Shown here in pieces: positions 26,290 to 35,439 of a stretch of DNA of 44,276 nt. The stretch's first letter is position 1. The number at the start of each line of letters is the position of its first letter. The DNA comes from Clostridia bacterium (lineage in GTDB: Bacteria; Bacillota; Clostridia; Christensenellales; UBA1242): assembly GCA_028708805.1 (NCBI GenBank), contig JAQVYC010000006.1, positions 1 to 44,276 of the forward strand. Reading direction: 5' to 3'. The notes below the pieces were generated by a model. It searched no databases, had not been told where the DNA came from, and was given only the letters and a program-made list of their open reading frames with translations. The translations under genes and the position numbers were made by a program.

Positions 26290-26318
26290 TTGATATTTTT
26301 TGTTTAATCTGATAATAT
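26290..26318 (+). promoter_or_regulatory. Promoter positioned for a leaderless cca mRNA
   Basis: TTGATA (26290-26295), N17, TAATAT (26313-26318), six bases, ATG (26325). The canonical +1 is exactly the A of the start codon. No purine-rich SD is present. Confidence 0.75.
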
Positions 26319-26324
26319 TTAATT

Positions 26325-27584
26325 ATGAAAATCTTTATTCCTGAGAAATTAATAGAATTAGCAGATATGCTAAAAAAACAAGGTACTTTATATATTGTTG
26401 GTGGTTATGTAAGAAATGCCATATTGGGCTTTGCTGATACTGACATAGATTTAACTGCGGGAATTACTCCTGAAAAGATAGTAGAATTGTTAAAAGATAG
26501 CGAATTTGAAGTTATTGAAAAGTCTTATAAACTTGGAACTGTTACAATTAAATGTGATGACCAAATTTGGGAGTATACCACTTTTAGAAAAGACAACTAT
26601 GCTTCGGGTGGATATCACCGACCTAAAAGCGTTGATTTTATAGAAGATTTACGACAAGACGCTCAACGGCGAGATTTCACAATGAATGCAATTTATTATG
26701 ATATTTTAAAAAATGAAATAATTGATATTTATTCTGGGGTATTAGATATAAAGAATAGAATCGTTCGCTGTGTCGAAACACCATCTTATGTTTTTGCACA
26801 TGACGGATTGAGAATTTTGAGAATGATTCGGTTTGCTTGTGAACTAAATTTTAAAATTGACCACTCTACATTTATAGCCGCTAAAAAAATGGCTCATCAA
26901 ATAAACTTCATTTCAGGTTTTAGAAAATATTTAGAGCTTACCTCTATTTTAAATTCGTCCAAAAGATATTCTATTTCTAAAAAAGACGCCTATTTAACAG
27001 GGCTTAATTATTATAATGAACTTCGAATTTGGAATTCTCATTTTGTTCCAAGTAGTAAAGTGAGATTAAATATGAGCAAAAAGGTTGGCTGTGAAAATGC
27101 TTTCTACGGTTTGCTGATTGATATTATAGACACAGTAAACCCGCCTTGTGTTGAATATTTTATAAATGATTTGTTAGACCAAAAAGGCTTTCAACTTGTC
27201 CCCGACACAGTTAAATATTATAATATGGTTATATGTGGCTATTATGACGCTTTAAATAAACTTAACAATAAAAAGTATTTTTATAAATATTTCAATTATT
27301 TCAATAAAATTGGTGAAATCCTTCCGCTTAAAAGCAAAATATTATATGCGAAATATAAGTTTTTTTACGATTATATTATAAAACATAAACTGCCTATTAG
27401 TTTAAAAGAATTAAATATAAGCAAGGCCGATTTGAAGAAAAACTTGCCTGACCTTTCGCCAAAAAAATATGAAACAGTGCTTTATAATGCTTTAATAAAA
27501 GTGTTTGACGGTTTTATTAAAAATGAAAAAAATGCCATCTTAGAGGAAATTAAAAATGATGTTAGAAATGATAATAATAATTAG
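26325..27584 (+). CDS. cca: CCA tRNA nucleotidyltransferase (class II)
   Basis: A 419-aa enzyme adding or repairing the CCA end of tRNA. N-terminal catalytic domain: YIVGGYVRNAILG (about residues 22-34), DTDIDLT (metal-binding DxD), then FRKDNYASGGYHRP, RRDFTMNAIYYD (ribose/NTP selection) and the neck LRILRMIRFACEL. The C-terminal half is divergent, helical, and lacks an HD phosphohydrolase motif. A poly(A) polymerase of the same class cannot be fully excluded. The conserved N-terminus means the ATG at 26325 must be the start, yet it has no SD and its promoter ends six bases upstream. rmuC overlaps its 3' end by 29 bases. Confidence 0.93.
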   Translation: MKIFIPEKLIELADMLKKQGTLYIVGGYVRNAILGFADTDIDLTAGITPEKIVELLKDSEFEVIEKSYKLGTVTIKCDDQIWEYTTFRKDNYASGGYHRPKSVDFIEDLRQDAQRRDFTMNAIYYDILKNEIIDIYSGVLDIKNRIVRCVETPSYVFAHDGLRILRMIRFACELNFKIDHSTFIAAKKMAHQINFISGFRKYLELTSILNSSKRYSISKKDAYLTGLNYYNELRIWNSHFVPSSKVRLNMSKKVGCENAFYGLLIDIIDTVNPPCVEYFINDLLDQKGFQLVPDTVKYYNMVICGYYDALNKLNNKKYFYKYFNYFNKIGEILPLKSKILYAKYKFFYDYIIKHKLPISLKELNISKADLKKNLPDLSPKKYETVLYNALIKVFDGFIKNEKNAILEEIKNDVRNDNNN

Positions 27585-28854
27585 TTTACTTGCAGTCGCT
27601 TTAATAATAAATGTTGTCATTTTTATTCTTATCCTAAAAAACAAACGAAGCAAAGGCGGAGATAATTCCTTAGCTATAAAAAATAGTTTCGAAAATCAAG
27701 CCGAACTCTTTAAGCAAATAAACCAATTAATTTTAAATTCCATAAAAAATTATAATGAAAGCATTCTTAATATGATAACTAATAATGCGTTTTTGCAAAA
27801 ACAGGAATTTACAACAATTCAGAATAGATTAGAAAATATTTTGAAAAGCAATGAAGACCGCTTAAATAGAGCGGCCGATATTTTAGATAAAGGCTTAATA
27901 AAACTGCAAGCAGACAACGAAAAAAAGCTTGACCAAATGAGACAAACTGTGGATGAAAAGCTTGATGTAAGCTTAGAACGGCGACTTGGTGAATCTTTTA
28001 ACACAATTAATCAGCGACTTCAATCTGTTTATGAAGGGCTTGGTGAAATGAAAAATCTTGCTAGCGGTGTTGGGGATTTGAAAAAAGTGCTTACAAATGT
28101 TAAAACAAGAGGCACCTGGGGCGAAGTTCAACTTGGAAACCTTTTGGCACAAGTTCTAGTTAAAGAGCAATATGAAGAACAATTAGACATAAAAGATAAC
28201 GGCGAACGAGTTGATTTTGCAATTGTATTGCCTGGCAAACATAACGAGAATATATATTTACCGATTGATGCGAAGTTTCCGATTGAAGATTACCAAAGGT
28301 TAATAGATGCAAGCGAAGAGGGCAATCAGGGAGCTATTGAAGTCGCATTGAAAAGTATTGAAAAACGAATTAAGGATGAAGCAAAGAAAATTAAAGAAAA
28401 ATACATATCTTTGCCAAAAACAACTGATTTTGCTATTTTATATTTAGCAATTGAGGGACTTTATGCCGAAGTTTTACGAATAAGCGGACTGGCTGAAACC
28501 TTGCAAAGAGAGCATAAAATTGTGGTTTGTGGACCTACTACCTTAACAGCCCTTTTAAATAGTTTGCAACTTGGTTTTAAAACAATTTCAATAGAAAAAC
28601 GCTCTTCTGAAATATGGCATCTTTTAGGAGTCTTCAAGCAAGAATTCGGAAGATTTGCAGATTTGCTGGCTAAGACACAAAAGAAATTAACAGAAGCTTC
28701 AAACACAATAGACTTTGCAACTAAAAAATCTAAAACCATACAAAGAAAACTTAAAAATGTTTCTTCAATTACTGATGATGTAAATGAAGTAATTGATAAA
28801 ACCAGCGAAGAATATGAAGCGAACGAATTGAAAAGTGAAGATATTAATGACTAG
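27556..28854 (+). CDS. rmuC: RmuC-family DNA recombination protein
   Basis: A 432-aa protein: N-terminal membrane helix (MIIIISLLAVALIINVVIFILIL), a long coiled coil (about residues 50-150), then the RmuC nuclease-like core with KTRGTWGEVQLGNLLAQVL, LPIDAKFPIEDYQRL and FAILYLAIEGLYAEVL. The family is implicated in limiting inversions and in defence or recombination. It begins inside the 3' end of cca in another frame with a GAGG site, so translation is probably coupled to cca. Three ATGs near the start leave the exact first codon open by four residues. A bidirectional terminator follows. Confidence 0.93.
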   Translation: MMLEMIIIISLLAVALIINVVIFILILKNKRSKGGDNSLAIKNSFENQAELFKQINQLILNSIKNYNESILNMITNNAFLQKQEFTTIQNRLENILKSNEDRLNRAADILDKGLIKLQADNEKKLDQMRQTVDEKLDVSLERRLGESFNTINQRLQSVYEGLGEMKNLASGVGDLKKVLTNVKTRGTWGEVQLGNLLAQVLVKEQYEEQLDIKDNGERVDFAIVLPGKHNENIYLPIDAKFPIEDYQRLIDASEEGNQGAIEVALKSIEKRIKDEAKKIKEKYISLPKTTDFAILYLAIEGLYAEVLRISGLAETLQREHKIVVCGPTTLTALLNSLQLGFKTISIEKRSSEIWHLLGVFKQEFGRFADLLAKTQKKLTEASNTIDFATKKSKTIQRKLKNVSSITDDVNEVIDKTSEEYEANELKSEDIND

Positions 28855-28925
28855 ATTGTTTAAACAGAAATTAATTTGATTGAACGAAGTTATCTTTGAA
28901 AAATACTATAATATTATAACTATAT

Positions 28926-28957
28926 AAAAAAAGTAGAAAATTAATTTCTACTTTTTT
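28926..28957. terminator. Bidirectional terminator between rmuC and secA
   Basis: AAAAAAGTAGAAA-N5-TTTCTACTTTTTT, with T-runs on both strands, between convergent genes. Confidence 0.9.
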
Positions 28958-29026
28958 AGTTTCGACCTTATTTTAATTTTATAAAGGATTCTTCACAATT
29001 TATTTTATTAACTTATTTATGGTCAA

Positions 29027-31699
29027 TTATTTACCACAGCAATTTTTAAATTTCTTTCCGCTACCACAAGAGCAAGGACTATTTCTGCCTACAACTTTTG
29101 TAGATTTTACAGGTTCTTTCTCTCCGCCTTCTACAACATTTATAGGTGTATATTGCTGCGTGTAAGAAGGAGTTCTAGGTTCTATTTTTATTTGAAAATT
29201 CAGAACAAAAGAACAAGTGTTTTCGCAAATTAGCTCTACCATTTTATCAAACAAGTCAAAGCCTTCATTTTTATAAGCTACAATTGGGTCTTGGTTTCCG
29301 TATTGTCTTAAACCTATTTCATTTTTTAAAACATTCATTTGGTCAATATGTGTCATCCACAAATCATCTACCATAGTTAGCAAAATATGCTTTTCCATGT
29401 CTTTAATATTTAAATTGTATCTTTCTGCCTCGACTTCTCTTTCTTCATATTTTGTGTAAATTACATTTAAAATCTTATCAATTACATCTTTTACATCACA
29501 ATCATCTACAAATTCTTGTGTGATTAAGTTAGTGCCTTTGGGGAACAACTTATCTTCTAACGCCAAATTTAACGGTTCTAAATTCCATTCAAAATATGAT
29601 TTATTTGTATCTAAATAAGTTTTAACAAGCCTTGATACATAATCGGGAAACATTTCCAATATTTGCTGATGAACATCAATACCATCAAGAACTTTGTTTC
29701 TTTCTTTATATATTATTTCTCTTTGCTTACTCATAACATCATCAAACTGGATAGTGCTTCGGCGATATGCATAATTTTGATTTTCAATACGCTTTTGTGC
29801 CTTTTCTATTTGCTTGCTAAGCATTCGCATCTGCAAAGGAGTGTCTTCGGCTACTCTTAAAAAAGAAGCAACTTTTTGAAGCCAATCGCCTGCAAAGCGT
29901 TTCATTAAATCATCTTCAAGCGAAACAAAAAATATAGAAGAGCCAGGGTCGCCTTGACGAGCACAACGACCACGAAGCTGATTGTCAATTCTTCTAGATT
30001 CATGTCGTTCTGTTCCTATTATGTGAAGTCCTCCAAAAGAAATCACTTCCTCTTTTTCTTTATCCGTTATTTCTTTGAAATTTTTGAAATACTTAGCATA
30101 TGTTTCTCTTGCAAGTTGAAATTCCTCATTTTCCAAATCAACAAAAGAAGTAGCATAAGATATTTGTTCATCTGTAAAATTCTCATCCCGCATTTTCTTT
30201 TTTGCCAAAAATTCAGGATTACCCCCTAAAAGAATATCTGTTCCACGACCTGCCATGTTTGTTGCTATTGTAACAGCACCTTTACGACCTGCCTGAGCCA
30301 CAATTTCACTTTCCTGTTCGTGATTCTTTGCGTTTAACACAACATGCCTTATTTTCTTTCTTCTAAGAGCTTCCGATAATGCTTCACTTTTTTCAATTGT
30401 AATTGTACCAATAAGAATAGGACGACCAGTTTTATGCTGTTCTTCCACTTCTTCTGCAATTGCCTTATTTTTGCCCGCTACTGTTGTATAAACAATATCA
30501 GGTTCATCAATTCTTCTGTTCAGTTTATTTGGCGGAATTTGAACAACATCAAGTTTATAAATGCCGTTGAATTCAGATTCTTCGGTTTTTGCAGTACCCG
30601 TCATACCACTTAACTTCTTATAAAGACGGAAATAGTTTTGAAATGTAATTGTAGCCAAAGTTTTATTTTCATTTTTAATTTTAACGCCTTCTTTGGCTTC
30701 AACTGCTTGATGCAAACCTTCGGGATATCTACGGTTAAGCATTAAACGCCCAGTAAATTCATCAACAATAACAATATCATCATCTTTAACAACATAGTTT
30801 TCATCTCTTCGCATAATAAAATTAGCTCTTAATGCGTTCATAATATGGTGATTGATTTCTATGCAGTTTATATCTGAAAGGTTATCAACCTTAAAAAATC
30901 TTTCAGCCTTAGAAATACCTTCTTCGGTTAAATGAATGGTTTTTTCTCTTATTTGAATTTTATAGTCTTCATCCTGTTTTAATGTTTTAACAAATTTTTG
31001 AGCAGTGTAATATGTGTCGCTAGATTTAATGCCTTGACCACTAATAATAAGCGGGTTTCTAGCTTCGTCAATTAAAATACTGTCAACTTCATCAACAATT
31101 GCAAATTCATAGCCTCTTTGAAATCTGTCAGATGCTCGAATAACCATATTATCACGCAGATAATCAAAACCAAGAGCGTTGTTAGTTGCATAAGTTATGT
31201 CCGCATTATATGCTTTATGCTTTGCTTCTGATTCCATATCTGTGGACACGAAACCCACACTAAGGTTTAAAAATCTGTAAATTTTGCCCATCCATTCACT
31301 ATCACGATAAGCTAGATATTCGTTAACCGTAACAACATGCACTCCCTTTCCTGTTAATGCATTAAGATAAGCCGGCAAGGTGGCAACTAGTGTTTTACCT
31401 TCACCAGTACCCATTTCGGATATTCTTCCTTGATGCAAAGCAATACCGCCCAGAATTTGCACATAAAAGTGTCGCATATTTAAAACACGACTAGCAACTT
31501 CCCGCACAACTGCATAGGCATCAGGCAAGATATTGTCTAAGGTTTCTCCATTTTTCAATCTTTCTTTCAGTTTGGGAGTCATCTCTTTCAACTCTTCTTC
31601 TGACATCTCTTTATAAATATTTTCTTTTTCAATAACTTTATCTGCTATTTTTTTTAATTTTTTCAAACTAATTGTATTTGCCGATGCAAAAATCCCCAT
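29027..31699 (-). CDS. secA: Preprotein translocase ATPase SecA
   Basis: An 890-aa motor that drives proteins through SecYEG. MGTGEGKTLVATL (Walker A, about residues 96-108), VDEVDSILIDEARNPLIISG (DEAD box II), the preprotein cross-linking region, TNMAGRGTDI and the RGRCARQGDPG helicase motifs are intact. The C-terminus carries a Zn-binding SEC-C tail (SPCSCGSGKKFKNCCGK). Length is normal. AGGAG precedes the ATG. Single-gene unit, convergent with rmuC. Confidence 0.99.
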   Translation of the reverse strand: MGIFASANTISLKKLKKIADKVIEKENIYKEMSEEELKEMTPKLKERLKNGETLDNILPDAYAVVREVASRVLNMRHFYVQILGGIALHQGRISEMGTGEGKTLVATLPAYLNALTGKGVHVVTVNEYLAYRDSEWMGKIYRFLNLSVGFVSTDMESEAKHKAYNADITYATNNALGFDYLRDNMVIRASDRFQRGYEFAIVDEVDSILIDEARNPLIISGQGIKSSDTYYTAQKFVKTLKQDEDYKIQIREKTIHLTEEGISKAERFFKVDNLSDINCIEINHHIMNALRANFIMRRDENYVVKDDDIVIVDEFTGRLMLNRRYPEGLHQAVEAKEGVKIKNENKTLATITFQNYFRLYKKLSGMTGTAKTEESEFNGIYKLDVVQIPPNKLNRRIDEPDIVYTTVAGKNKAIAEEVEEQHKTGRPILIGTITIEKSEALSEALRRKKIRHVVLNAKNHEQESEIVAQAGRKGAVTIATNMAGRGTDILLGGNPEFLAKKKMRDENFTDEQISYATSFVDLENEEFQLARETYAKYFKNFKEITDKEKEEVISFGGLHIIGTERHESRRIDNQLRGRCARQGDPGSSIFFVSLEDDLMKRFAGDWLQKVASFLRVAEDTPLQMRMLSKQIEKAQKRIENQNYAYRRSTIQFDDVMSKQREIIYKERNKVLDGIDVHQQILEMFPDYVSRLVKTYLDTNKSYFEWNLEPLNLALEDKLFPKGTNLITQEFVDDCDVKDVIDKILNVIYTKYEEREVEAERYNLNIKDMEKHILLTMVDDLWMTHIDQMNVLKNEIGLRQYGNQDPIVAYKNEGFDLFDKMVELICENTCSFVLNFQIKIEPRTPSYTQQYTPINVVEGGEKEPVKSTKVVGRNSPCSCGSGKKFKNCCGK

Positions 31700-31898
31700 T
31701 TGAACTCCTAATATAATTTTTAATATATTAAACTTTTAATATAAATTAATTTTTATTTGTTTTGTAACCTTTATAATAAATGAAATTAATTAAAAAAGCA
31801 ACTAAAACATATTAAATCAAGCTATTCTCTTATAAAGTAATAAATATTTAATAAACATTCTGTTAAATTCTATTTCAATTAAATCTCTTTTTTTGAAA

Positions 31899-32858
31899 TT
31901 AAATTAAACCAAACAAGTAAACTAAATATCCAACAAACAAAGAAATTACGAATAAAATTAATAATATATAAATATTTTCTTTTATGTTTTTGTTTTTAGA
32001 AAATAAGACAATCAAGCCTAGCCCTGTTCCTGCACAAAGCCCTGCAACCAAAGCCGCAAAAGATATGAATCCCGACATAAAAAAGGTAACTAAAATAACA
32101 CTAATGGCACATGTAGGAATTAATCCGATTAATGTGGCGAACAAGATGGAAAGCAATTCATTGCCTTGAAATAATAAACTTATTCTATCTGCACCGAACC
32201 ACTCGACTATTAAATTTAAAAGTAAGCCAACAACAAAAAGCAAAGCAGCAATTTTTAATGTGTGCATTAATGCTTCACTAAAAATAGCAGCTGTTCCACT
32301 ACCGCTCCCGTGATGACACTTATAGTACTCTTGGTTTTCATTCTTGTCTTTTTTAATTTCGCCACTTGATAATGCTTTTACATTATTCTCACATCCACAA
32401 TGCACATGTCCGCTTGTTGAATTGCACACACAGGATGTTAGGTTTTCATTTGATAATAAATTTTTTACATTATTTTTTTTCCTAAATAAAAAATCTATCA
32501 AATAACCAAACAGAATCGCCACTGCAAGTTTTATTGCCAGTAGCAAAAACAATTCTTTATAAAAGGCTGGATATGCAATTAAAATTATAAATGCTTCATC
32601 CGAAGTTGCAATAAAAACAGCAAAAAGCGTTCCTATTGTTATAATTCTTTTAGAATAAAGGTCCGCCATAACCGCCGCAAAACCACATTGCGGAACACAG
32701 CCTAGCCCGCCCGCAACTAATGGACCATATCTATTTAGAGCCTTGTTTAACTTGTGCTTTTTCTTGCCTGAAAAATAAGCCACCAATAAATATGCAACGA
32801 ATAAAATCGGCACGGCTTTTAAAGTGTCTAACATAGTTTCTAAAATAACTTCCCACAT
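31899..32858 (-). CDS. Predicted heavy-metal/arsenic exporter (ArsP_2-type permease)
   Basis: A 319-aa membrane protein with two halves of about four or five helices: MWEVILETMLDTLKAVPILFVAYLLV and LGCVPQCGFAA in the first, GLIPTCAISVILVTFFMSG in the second, the paired G-x-x-P-x-C-x-[FI] pattern of the putative 10-TM exporter family (also annotated as putative manganese transporter). Between the halves lies a hydrophilic loop rich in Cys and His (SCVCNSTSGHVHCGCENN, then KCHHGSGSG), likely a metal-binding segment. AAGGAA site upstream. It stands alone, about 9 kb from the ArsR gene. Confidence 0.75.
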   Translation of the reverse strand: MWEVILETMLDTLKAVPILFVAYLLVAYFSGKKKHKLNKALNRYGPLVAGGLGCVPQCGFAAVMADLYSKRIITIGTLFAVFIATSDEAFIILIAYPAFYKELFLLLAIKLAVAILFGYLIDFLFRKKNNVKNLLSNENLTSCVCNSTSGHVHCGCENNVKALSSGEIKKDKNENQEYYKCHHGSGSGTAAIFSEALMHTLKIAALLFVVGLLLNLIVEWFGADRISLLFQGNELLSILFATLIGLIPTCAISVILVTFFMSGFISFAALVAGLCAGTGLGLIVLFSKNKNIKENIYILLILFVISLFVGYLVYLFGLI

Positions 32859-32882
32859 AAATTAAAATTCCTTAAAGATATT

Positions 32883-32912
32883 AAAAAACTAATAAATTAA
32901 TTATTAGTTTTG
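32883..32912. terminator. Terminator-like 11-bp hairpin upstream of the exporter
   Basis: AAAACTAATAA-N5-TTATTAGTTTT with a T-run on the minus strand (and TGTTTTTT on the plus). It most likely ends the 183-aa gene transcript; since it is only 25 bases from the exporter start, it could also attenuate that gene. Confidence 0.6.
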
Positions 32913-33054
32913 TTTTTTATTATAACATATAAATTATAAAACAATGTGTTTTATTTTTAAAAATTTTAGTAATGGTTTTTGCAATAAAATCATATTCAAA
33001 CTTTCATAACATTATTTAAAAAGTTTAAACAATAATCTTGATTTGCAATTATGG

Positions 33055-33606
33055 CTATCTGCCCATAGTTGGTTCAACTGTTTTTCTTTGAGCTTTTTTC
33101 TTTTCTTCAACTCTGCTTAGAAGGAATTTAATTATATCAAAGCTTCTTTTTAATTTTTTATCTTCTTTTAAAGGAACATCTTGAACATTGATTATCTTTC
33201 CTATTGCTGTTGATTTAGCAACTGCGGGTTCAGCTTCCTTACTTTTTACTATGTAATCTTGTAATATATTTACATATGCTGTTTGAAGACCGTTGTTTTT
33301 TACATCATTTACCAATGTTTGAAACCCAAGTTCAGATGCAACGAAATTATATTTAACTGCATTTTCATAAATATCTTTCAAAGGGAAATAATTTTCACGA
33401 GCATATTTAATAAAATCTGCATAGCCTTGTGTTACACCCTCTTTATTTGTTTTAAGTAAATCGCCAGCCACATCTAATGTTATTCTGCTGTCTTCAACTG
33501 TTAAGCCTTCAATTCTTTTTTTAATATTTAAGGCTTCAGGGTCTTTTGAAAAATGCCCCTCTAAAATTGTATTATCTATCATATCATTAATCTCCGTAAT
33601 TTTCAT
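33055..33606 (-). CDS. Hypothetical 183-aa helical protein
   Basis: No recognised family, signal or membrane segment. Mostly helical, with a basic C-terminus (VEEKKKAQRKTVEPTMGR). AAGGAGG precedes the ATG, and a TTGCAA-N17-TATAAT promoter lies 50 bases upstream, so it is a real, separately transcribed gene. It is the last of four consecutive small unknown genes on this strand. It contains YADFIKYARENYF, loosely similar to the Tyr-rich pattern in the other three. Confidence 0.65.
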   Translation of the reverse strand: MKITEINDMIDNTILEGHFSKDPEALNIKKRIEGLTVEDSRITLDVAGDLLKTNKEGVTQGYADFIKYARENYFPLKDIYENAVKYNFVASELGFQTLVNDVKNNGLQTAYVNILQDYIVKSKEAEPAVAKSTAIGKIINVQDVPLKEDKKLKRSFDIIKFLLSRVEEKKKAQRKTVEPTMGR

Positions 33607-33655
33607 TTTTTAATTACCTCCTTAAAAATAATATTTCTTAATTATTATTAATATA

Positions 33656-33684
33656 ATTATATAACATTAATAAACTAATTGCAA
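33656..33684 (-). promoter_or_regulatory. Promoter of the 183-aa gene
   Basis: On the minus strand TTGCAA (33684-33679), N17, TATAAT (33661-33656). Expected +1 near 33649, leader about 43 bases including AAGGAGG. Confidence 0.65.
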
Positions 33685-33785
33685 TACCTAATTTTTTTTA
33701 ATTTTATGCCTTTATTATTAAGCATTAAATTTTAATTATGTAGTTTAAAGATTATTTTTTTAGTAAGCATAACCTCTTTATTAAT

Positions 33786-34193
33786 TTATCTTGACTTAGA
33801 ATATGTGCTTTTTTTAACTTTTGACAAACGGCTATCCTGCTCAAACTGAACAAACTGAACAACACTTAACCTATTCGTAAGTTCTCTTCTTTGCTCCATA
33901 GCAAATTGCCCCTGAGAATCTGTTTTGCTTATTTCAAGATTAACCTTATCTATTATTTGTTGCAAAGATATTTTTTTAACTTCTTCTAAAACTTGTAACT
34001 CTTTTAATATTTCTTCAAAATCTTTTGGTGAAAGTATTTTTGCACGCCGTCTTGAATTGTTTTGCACCTTAGCCGCAATTCCATTCATCCTTGCAAGACC
34101 TTTTCCGACCTTGTTTTGTTTGGCAAGAAAATTAATAAAATTCAGGTATGAATTTTTATTGTTCATCAATTTGTCATAAATTGTTTTTTCCAT
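33786..34193 (-). CDS. Hypothetical 135-aa basic protein
   Basis: No recognised family. Basic (Lys/Arg-rich, SRRRAKILSP; KVKKSTYSKSR tail), helical, without signal or membrane segment, so cytosolic and possibly nucleic-acid- or ribosome-binding by charge. The N-terminus KLMNNKNSYLNFINFLAKQNK parallels KLMSENYYKKYLLYLQ of the 118-aa gene in the NAD operon. AAGGGA site present. Third of four small genes running leftward. Confidence 0.6.
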   Translation of the reverse strand: MEKTIYDKLMNNKNSYLNFINFLAKQNKVGKGLARMNGIAAKVQNNSRRRAKILSPKDFEEILKELQVLEEVKKISLQQIIDKVNLEISKTDSQGQFAMEQRRELTNRLSVVQFVQFEQDSRLSKVKKSTYSKSR

Positions 34194-34258
34194 TTTTATT
34201 CCCTTCTTTTAATTTTTGCCAGTGAATAAACAATAACATAAAGATAGTTTACATAATA

Positions 34259-34663
34259 TTATAACTCTTGTACTAACTGCGGACTTTTAGTGGGAGTTTT
34301 TGTATGCAGAGCATATTTAATATATTTTAGAGCGTAATATTGTTTTATTAAATTAATTTGCTCGTTAGATAATGTTTCTTCTTGTAAATTAAATGCCAGC
34401 ACTTTTTGTTTGTTGTTTAATGTTTTTCTGTTTTTGTTTAAACATATAAGGATAAAATTCAATAATTCAGCTAAATCTTTGTCATAAATTTTATCTATGT
34501 ATTTCTGAAAACCCGTTTCATTGTAAATTAAATGCTCTTGCCTTTCCGCTATAAAGCCATTTAGTAAATGCTGATTTGTTTTTAAGCGTGTTTTTATAAA
34601 CTTTATGTAATCTTTATATGAATTCTTTAATATATTCTTATCACTTGCACTGTTTGTTTTCAT
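34259..34663 (-). CDS. Hypothetical 134-aa helical protein
   Basis: The start is the ATG at 34663 after AGGAGG (the track ORF begins 11 codons upstream). No recognised family, no signal. N-terminus includes KNSYKDYIKFIKTRLKTNQ, the same aromatic spacing as its neighbours. It is Lys/Leu/Asn-rich and helical. 84 bases after the 139-aa gene and 65 before the 135-aa gene. Confidence 0.6.
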   Translation of the reverse strand: MKTNSASDKNILKNSYKDYIKFIKTRLKTNQHLLNGFIAERQEHLIYNETGFQKYIDKIYDKDLAELLNFILICLNKNRKTLNNKQKVLAFNLQEETLSNEQINLIKQYYALKYIKYALHTKTPTKSPQLVQEL

Positions 34664-34747
34664 CTTGCCTCCTACTTTAAAATAATAATACAGCATTAAA
34701 ATGCTTTATATTACTATATTTAAAATTAGAGAAATTTGTTTTAATAA

Positions 34748-35167
34748 TTATCTTTCGTGTCCCTTTTCAGCAAGTCTATCCTCTTTATATTCTTTGGCTT
34801 TTTCATAATAAAAGCCTATTACTGCAATCTGCTTGTCAACTGATTCTTTTTTGCCTGCACTAATTTCAAGTTCTTCTTTTACATTTTCTACTAGTTTAGG
34901 TTTTCCCCGAGTCCGTTCCGAAGCTAGTACATAATGTATTCCATACTTGTTTAAATACAGAGCATCTGCCCTAAAAAAATCACTTCGTATGATTAAATAT
35001 TTTTTATACTCGTTTATGTTTTTAATACCCGATAATGTTTTAATTAAATTAATGTACTCCATTTGACCTACTTCAAGGTCTTTAAATTCAGAATTTTTTA
35101 AATAATTCAAAAATTCATCATAATTCTTTTTATAAAACAACATACTTAGACTGAATTTTTCTTTCAT
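34748..35167 (-). CDS. Hypothetical 139-aa helical protein
   Basis: No recognised family. N-terminus KEKFSLSMLFYKKNYDEFLNYLKNSEF shares the [YF]-x-x-[YF]-[LI]-x-[YF]-[LI] pattern. AGGGG before the ATG. First gene of a leftward run of four small genes, behind a TTGACA-N17-TAATTT promoter with an extended -10. Divergent from spoIIE across 272 bp. Confidence 0.6.
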   Translation of the reverse strand: MKEKFSLSMLFYKKNYDEFLNYLKNSEFKDLEVGQMEYINLIKTLSGIKNINEYKKYLIIRSDFFRADALYLNKYGIHYVLASERTRGKPKLVENVKEELEISAGKKESVDKQIAVIGFYYEKAKEYKEDRLAEKGHER

Positions 35168-35261
35168 AACATTTACCCCTTATACAAAATATTACGAAGC
35201 TAATAAATTTGCCTTAATTACGATTAAATAATCTATTTAACCCTTGCATTTGCTTCACACT

Positions 35262-35290
35262 AAATTAGCATAATTTATCAATTTTGTCAA
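35262..35290 (-). promoter_or_regulatory. Promoter of the small-gene run
   Basis: On the minus strand TTGACA (35290-35285), N17 ending TGC, TAATTT (35267-35262). Expected +1 near 35255. The plus-strand reading TTGTCAA here is one base off a Spo0A-box core, which is notable next to spoIIE but weak. Confidence 0.6.
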
Positions 35291-35439
35291 TATTGAAAAT
35301 TCTTCAACTAATAAAAACAAACAAATAATTAATTAAATTTGATAAAAAATATAAAAAATGGTTAAAAATATTAATTTTCGCCGTTCTTTTCAACTATCTC
35401 TTTAATGATTATATATTAATATTTAATTAGAGGTGTTTT

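Noticed and set aside
35284-35290. Spo0A box (TTGTCAA) upstream of spoIIE
   Set aside because: One base off the consensus core, and fully explained as the -35 box of the opposite-strand promoter.
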